Positions 22,261 to 25,818 of a stretch of DNA of 25,818 bases are shown in pieces (within the stretch, counting starts at the first letter, position 1; the number at the start of each line of letters is the position of its first letter). Both the position numbers and the translations under genes were made by a program. Location of the stretch: NCBI GenBank assembly GCA_963976395.1, contig CAXBLG010000045.1:1-25818 (forward strand), written 5' to 3'. The DNA is from UBA11612 sp963976395. GTDB taxonomy: Bacteria; Pseudomonadota; Alphaproteobacteria; Rhodospirillales; Rhodospirillaceae. The notes beneath the pieces were generated by a model, which was given only the letters and a program-made list of their open reading frames with translations, did no database searches and was not told where the DNA came from.

Positions 22261-22781
22261 TTTGCAGCCTTAGGCTCAAATTGGAGAGGATCGTCGTACA
22301 GTTCCTCTGCGAATTTCTGCCATATCCATATGGCCGACCACGCGGTGAAGACCGGAAGCTGTAAGGCATAACTTGCTCCGACGATGTAGGTCGCTAAGTC
22401 GCCGGCGAACTCGGAATCTGAAAACGCCTCCGGCCGCAAAAGTATGAAAGCCACAAAGGCAAGAGGCGCATATAAAGTCAGGACATGCCAGATTCGCATA
22501 CCTAGCATTGCAGTTGGGTGACTCGATGGTCTGCTCAACCACATATCACGACGTCCCAAAAGCCACGTTGCATACAGAAAAATCGGGAATCCCCAGAAGA
22601 TTGGTGCAGCTATAACAATAATGGATGCAAAGCCCAGCCACGAAGCAGGGTGAGGAACACCGTCGCCCATGCTCGCAACAACGATGGCGCCAACGATACA
22701 AAGTGCGAATAGTGCAGTGTTCAACACCGCCATGACAAAAACCACTGCGCGCTGAAATAGACGCCATTGTTTTCGTGTCAT
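22257..22781 (-). CDS. Four-helix integral membrane protein of unknown function
   Basis: The 174-residue protein has about four predicted hydrophobic helices: near residues 10-35 (VVFVMAVLNTALFALCIVGAIVV), 47-73 (LGFASIIVIAAPIFWGFPIFLYATWLL), 98-115 (HVLTLYAPLAFVAFILL) and 130-152 (ATYIVGASYALQLPVFTAWSAIW). It ends with a short acidic tail. GGGG lies about six bases before ATG 22781. I do not recognise a family. The codon use and A+T content differ from the genes on its left, hinting at a later arrival. It overlaps the methyltransferase stop by three bases in convergent orientation. Confidence 0.7.
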   Translation of the reverse strand: MTRKQWRLFQRAVVFVMAVLNTALFALCIVGAIVVASMGDGVPHPASWLGFASIIVIAAPIFWGFPIFLYATWLLGRRDMWLSRPSSHPTAMLGMRIWHVLTLYAPLAFVAFILLRPEAFSDSEFAGDLATYIVGASYALQLPVFTAWSAIWIWQKFAEELYDDPLQFEPKAAN

Positions 22782-22998
22782 GGAATACCCCGCAACGCCC
22801 GTTTTGTGCTTAAGCTGCTATGCGCGGTGAAAAGGTTTATTTCGAGGCGGGTTTGGTCCCAAATTATGGCGCGTTCGGTTTTCCCCAGGTGAAGTTTGGA
22901 TAAGACCTACGCCATGGATTACGAACCAGACTTTATGGATGTCACAAATTCGACAAGCACATCTGGCGAGATTCACTCAAATACTCTTATAATATGAT

Positions 22999-23493
22999 AT
23001 GACCCTTCGCCGACACATACTTGTTATATGTATATTGCTTGCGGCTACAGGTGCGGTTCGTCCGGAAATGAGCCTTGGCCAAGAGACAACGCAAACGCCC
23101 CTCGAAATATTGAGGTCCAAAGCACCCGGCGCTATGTGGGATGAGGGGATATCTGTTAGGGCAGATGTGACGTGCGACGGTGTCGCGGATGTCGTAATGG
23201 TGGGCCACGAGACAAACGCGGCGTGGATTGGCGTGGTGCCGGGGTTAAGCAGCGAGCAATCGGAGCCGATTGCGAGCAGTTTCCCAATTGGAACTCACTC
23301 TCAAGGTTCGTTCTGCTCGAAACCCGTGAAAATCGAGGCCTATCCAATTACATGCGAAGATGAAGACGGCGCGCTTCCGGGCTGTCAGCCCGTAAAAGAT
23401 TGCCAAGCGTTCTCCGTGATTGATGACGCATGTGATTCTTTTCACTTCTATTGGGATAGCGATCAAAAAAGACTCACATGGTGGCGACGATAA
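22999..23493 (+). CDS. Secreted cysteine-containing protein of unknown function
   Basis: The 164-residue product has a signal peptide (MTLRRHILVICILLAATGAV, cut around GAVRPE). The mature part starts with a helix, then RADVTCDGVADVVMVGHE, a D-x-(T)-x-D-G-x-x-D pattern like an FG-GAP/VCBS calcium-binding turn. Six further cysteines in the second half (SQGSFCSKP, YPITCEDEDGALPGCQPVKDCQ, DDACDSF) suggest disulfides in the periplasm. No family is recognised. There is no Shine-Dalgarno site. A perfect TATAAT (22988-22993) sits five bases before the ATG, so the mRNA may be leaderless. The 217-base gap upstream holds no other gene. Confidence 0.65.
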   Translation: MTLRRHILVICILLAATGAVRPEMSLGQETTQTPLEILRSKAPGAMWDEGISVRADVTCDGVADVVMVGHETNAAWIGVVPGLSSEQSEPIASSFPIGTHSQGSFCSKPVKIEAYPITCEDEDGALPGCQPVKDCQAFSVIDDACDSFHFYWDSDQKRLTWWRR

Positions 23494-23508
23494 CAGTCAT
23501 GTCCGTCT

Positions 23509-23806
23509 TCAATCTAGAACCTGAAGTCGCCTGACCTGCCGGCCAAAATCATTGATGAGTGTGCGTCGATCACCGCCTGGGCCAAAATAAAAGTGAACCG
23601 TGTCCGGATTTCTAAAATTTCCACCCCAGCTCAACCTGGCGGCATTAGCCGATTCCCGAATCAGCTGTCGACGGTCGGGAGGCTGGTGCCGGAATCCGGC
23701 CACATCTACCGCTAGCCCCGCCGAATGGAGGCTGTGTTTTGCGCGCGGTCGGCGCACGCGTATCGTCGTCGGGCGCCGCAAGGCGCGGCCCGTAAGGGTC
23801 GGTCAT
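23509..23806 (-). pseudogene. Broken M15-type peptidase-like gene
   Basis: A minus-strand ATG at 23806, seven bases after AAGGGA, opens MTDPYGPRLAAPDDDTRAP but this frame stops after 53 codons. In the +1 frame a continuous stretch encodes SLHSAGLAVDVAGF and then NARLSWGG-like and PDTVHFYFGPGGDR segments. H-x6-D and the later D-x-V-H match the zinc ligands of M15 D-Ala-D-Ala or L-Ala-D-Glu peptidases. Removing one A from the AAAA run at about 23748-23745 would join the frames into one protein of about 98 residues. Even then the N-terminal part of a normal domain is missing. This is most likely a decaying fragment; a sequencing error in the A run is the alternative. Confidence 0.5.
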
Positions 23807-23824
23807 GGTGAAATCCCTTTGGGG

Positions 23825-23863
23825 AAAAACAAAACACCGCGTAGCAAAAAGCTCGCGCGGCGT
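23825..23863 (-). terminator. Intrinsic terminator of the downstream secreted-protein gene
   Basis: Read on the minus strand, CACGCCGCG, AGC-TTTTT-GCT and CGCGGTG form a G+C-rich hairpin with a one-base bulge, followed by TTTTGTTTTT (plus-strand 23825-23834). It lies 60 bases after the stop of the gene at 23923-24324 and just upstream of the M15-like remnant. It should insulate the remnant from that transcript. Confidence 0.7.
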
Positions 23864-23922
23864 GATGATTCAAATTATGTCAAATTGAGTTTGTTATTTC
23901 AACAAAATAATTTGTTTTTCCC

Positions 23923-24324
23923 TCAGCACCCCGGCAATCCGACGTCCTCGTTGTTGATGGTCAGGGTGCACAGGGTCCAGTCCTCTGCACGTCCGCTGGG
24001 CGCGGGTTTAACCGTACCGAGAAACTGGGCCTGGGTTGGGCCGCCGGTTCCGGCCACCTGTAGTCGGCCAAAAACGGTCAGGGTGTCTCCGTCCGGAATT
24101 GCCTCGCATTGATACATAAAGCCGCCGCGCCCCAACGCCTCGTCGAGCGGGGCACTGATAACCTGATCGATGACCTCGCAGGCCTGGGCGCGGCGCAGTT
24201 GGTCCTCGGTTTGAGGGGGCGGGCTGTCGTCTGCCGCCAGGGCGGTCTCGATGCCAATCAGAGCGCTGATCGCCCCGCACATAAAGGCGCCAGCAGCGAT
24301 GGCGCGGTTCCGGCGAATGATCAT
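23923..24324 (-). CDS. Secreted protein of unknown function
   Basis: The 133-residue product begins MIIRRNRAIAAGAFMCGAISALIG, a signal peptide with probable cleavage at ALAAD. The mature domain of about 100 residues has four cysteines (AQACEVI, MYQCEAI, WTLCTLTI, and the final LPGC), enough for two disulfides. It has beta-rich stretches (DTLTVFGRLQVAG) and a C-terminal NNEDVGLPGC. No family is recognised. A preceding AAATGGGGGC (minus strand) provides a weak ribosome site. A terminator follows. It diverges from the DAHP synthase gene across 198 bases that hold no other gene. Confidence 0.7.
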   Translation of the reverse strand: MIIRRNRAIAAGAFMCGAISALIGIETALAADDSPPPQTEDQLRRAQACEVIDQVISAPLDEALGRGGFMYQCEAIPDGDTLTVFGRLQVAGTGGPTQAQFLGTVKPAPSGRAEDWTLCTLTINNEDVGLPGC

Positions 24325-24522
24325 AAAGCCCCCATTTCCTCAAATTTCCCGCAAAGCCTAGCATTCCTTGCGCCGCGGCCTATGCGGATAATCTTCAGAA
24401 TCGGCAGAATGCCTCGTCTTTCGCCGTTAACCCTAGAAAAAGGCAGGGTGAATCATTATAGGGTGCATACATTATAGAAACTCGCCCCCTGAAAACCGGG
24501 GCACAGACAATTGAGGCGTGCC

Positions 24523-25818
24523 ATGGCGGCGCAAACAGCGGCGAAGTGGAGCCGCGAAAGCTGGCGGACCAAACCCATCGTGCAGGTGCCGGATTATCCG
24601 GACGCCGCTGCGGTAACGGCTGTGGAAAAACAGCTGCGCGGCTATCCGCCGTTGGTGTTCGCGGGCGAAGCGCGCCGCTTGAAGGCCGAACTCGCCAATG
24701 TGGCCGAAGGCCGTGCTTTTCTGCTCCAGGGCGGCGACTGTGCGGAAAGCTTCGCCGAATTTCACCCGGACAACATCCGCGACACCTTCCGCGTGCTTTT
24801 GCAGATGGCGGTGGTGCTGACCTACGGCGGCACGTTGCCCATCGTCAAGGTCGGGCGGCTCGCCGGTCAGTTTGCCAAGCCGCGTTCGTCGGGCACGGAA
24901 GTGATCGACAACGTCGAGCTGCCGTCTTACCGGGGCGATATCATCAACGGTATGGACTTCACCGCCGAAGCGCGTATGCCCGATCCTGCGCGCATGGTGC
25001 AGGCCTACAATCAATCTGCGGCCACGCTCAATCTTTTGCGTGCTTTTGCGCAGGGCGGCTATGCCGACCTGCACAAGGTTCATCAGTGGACGCTTGGGTT
25101 TTTGGCCGACACACCGGCGGCGGAAAAGTACAGCCAGTTCGCCGACCGTATCCAGGACACTCTGGAATTTATGGAAGCCTGCGGCATTACCGCCGAGACC
25201 GTGCCGCAGATGCGCGAGACCGATTTTTATACGTCGCACGAAGCGTTGCTGCTGCCTTATGAAGAGGCGCTGACCCGCAACGATTCAACCACCGGCACAT
25301 GGTACGGCTGCTCGGCGCATATGCTGTGGCTGGGCGAGCGCACCCGCCAGCTTGATCACGCCCATGTCGAATTCATGCGCGGCATACAAAATCCCATCGG
25401 CGTGAAGGTCGGGCCTAAAACAACGCCGGACGATCTTCTGGCGTTGTGCGATGCCTTGAATCCCGACAACGAAGCCGGACGTCTGACGGTGATCACCCGC
25501 ATGGGCGCCGAACGCGTGACGGAACATCTGCCCAGTCTGGTGCGCGCTGTGAAACGCGAAGGACGCAAGATCGTATGGTCCTGTGATCCGATGCACGCCA
25601 ACACCGTGAAAAGCACCAGCGGTTACAAAACTCGTCAGTTCGACCGGATATTGGCCGAGGTAAGGGCGTTCTTCGCTGTGCATCGTGCGGAAGGAACTCA
25701 CGCCGGCGGTGTGCATTTTGAGCTGACAGGGGCCGACGTCACCGAATGTATTGGCGGGGCGCAGGCGATTACGGACGCGAATTTGGGTGATCGCTATCAT
25801 ACCCATTGCGATCCGCGT
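24523..25818 (+). CDS. aroG: Class II DAHP synthase (3-deoxy-7-phosphoheptulonate synthase), 3' end missing
   Basis: This frame stays open to the window edge for 432 codons; the family is about 450-460 long, so only the last few dozen codons are missing. It condenses phosphoenolpyruvate and erythrose 4-phosphate in the first step of the shikimate pathway. Class II motifs are clear: LLQGGDCAESF with metal ligand C73, KVGRLAGQFAKPRS, LPSYRGDIINGMDF, TSHEALLLPYEEALTR, WSCDPMHANT (metal-binding histidine) and GVHFELTGADVTECIGG. The start follows TTGAGGCG at a normal distance. The N-terminus is short, without the extra regulatory helices of the Mycobacterium enzyme. Several long open frames on the minus strand here are shadows. 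Confidence 0.95.
   Translation, partial: MAAQTAAKWSRESWRTKPIVQVPDYPDAAAVTAVEKQLRGYPPLVFAGEARRLKAELANVAEGRAFLLQGGDCAESFAEFHPDNIRDTFRVLLQMAVVLTYGGTLPIVKVGRLAGQFAKPRSSGTEVIDNVELPSYRGDIINGMDFTAEARMPDPARMVQAYNQSAATLNLLRAFAQGGYADLHKVHQWTLGFLADTPAAEKYSQFADRIQDTLEFMEACGITAETVPQMRETDFYTSHEALLLPYEEALTRNDSTTGTWYGCSAHMLWLGERTRQLDHAHVEFMRGIQNPIGVKVGPKTTPDDLLALCDALNPDNEAGRLTVITRMGAERVTEHLPSLVRAVKREGRKIVWSCDPMHANTVKSTSGYKTRQFDRILAEVRAFFAVHRAEGTHAGGVHFELTGADVTECIGGAQAITDANLGDRYHTHCDPR

Noticed and set aside
23600..24112. 170-codon plus-strand frame
   Set aside because: It runs antisense to the M15-like remnant, the terminator and the secreted-protein gene, and has no family features.
24472..25806. Minus-strand open frames of 255 and 173 codons and a plus-strand frame of 238 codons
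   Set aside because: All overlap the DAHP synthase frame, which carries every class II motif in order.
1..25818. CRISPR array or toxin-antitoxin system
   Set aside because: No regularly spaced repeat series was seen, and the small gene pairs present (twin 89-residue proteins) are paralogues of each other with no toxin-like fold that I can identify.

Overview
The window looks like part of an alphaproteobacterial chromosome. The clues are a glmU-glmS-gor gene run, a class II DAHP synthase, a compact MerR whose C-terminus ends in CPIIDAL, and a large serine recombinase that ends inside a tRNA gene. Genus cannot be fixed from sequence alone. The left 15.5 kb reads as accessory DNA with visibly lower G+C and many regulators and transporters. 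The right 10 kb is G+C-rich and looks like core chromosome.

Layout. 1-5.8 kb: the 5' part of a corA-like gene running off the left edge, a small GNAT-like protein, a secreted amidohydrolase, a threonine synthase and a convergent GMC (choline dehydrogenase-like) oxidoreductase. 6.0-8.85 kb: a MerR-controlled operon in which merR comes first, followed by a periplasmic heavy-metal-associated (HMA) domain protein, an outer-membrane beta-barrel protein and a membrane-anchored six-repeat NHL protein. 8.87-12.34 kb: a classical mercury-resistance operon, merT-merP-merF-merA, with its own divergent merR and its own 19-bp-spacer promoter, and a MerT-like gene downstream. 12.4-15.6 kb: a recombinase module with a MerR-type HTH regulator preceded by two copies of a dyad operator, two tandemly duplicated 89-residue proteins, and a serine recombinase whose last codons lie within tRNA-Val(CAC). 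15.65-22.26 kb: the tRNA promoter, then glmU, glmS, gor, a quinone oxidoreductase and a methyltransferase, closely spaced on one strand. 22.3-24.3 kb: small membrane and secreted unknowns and a broken M15-peptidase-like gene. 24.52 kb to the end: the first 432 codons of class II DAHP synthase.

How it works together. In the classical mer operon, MerP would bind periplasmic Hg(II), MerT, MerF and the MerT-like protein would move it across the inner membrane, and MerA would reduce it to Hg(0). The upstream operon has a MerR with the same three-cysteine arrangement and an almost Tn501-like operator, so it is probably also Hg(II)-induced. Its products are all predicted to lie in the periplasm or outer membrane, and it carries no reductase. 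This envelope-side accessory module (HMA + barrel + NHL propeller) is the best candidate here for a poorly described system. The second strong lead is the recombinase module: its duplicated block of HTH-gene tail plus 89-residue gene, and its paired operators, give a clear record of how the element is built and regulated.
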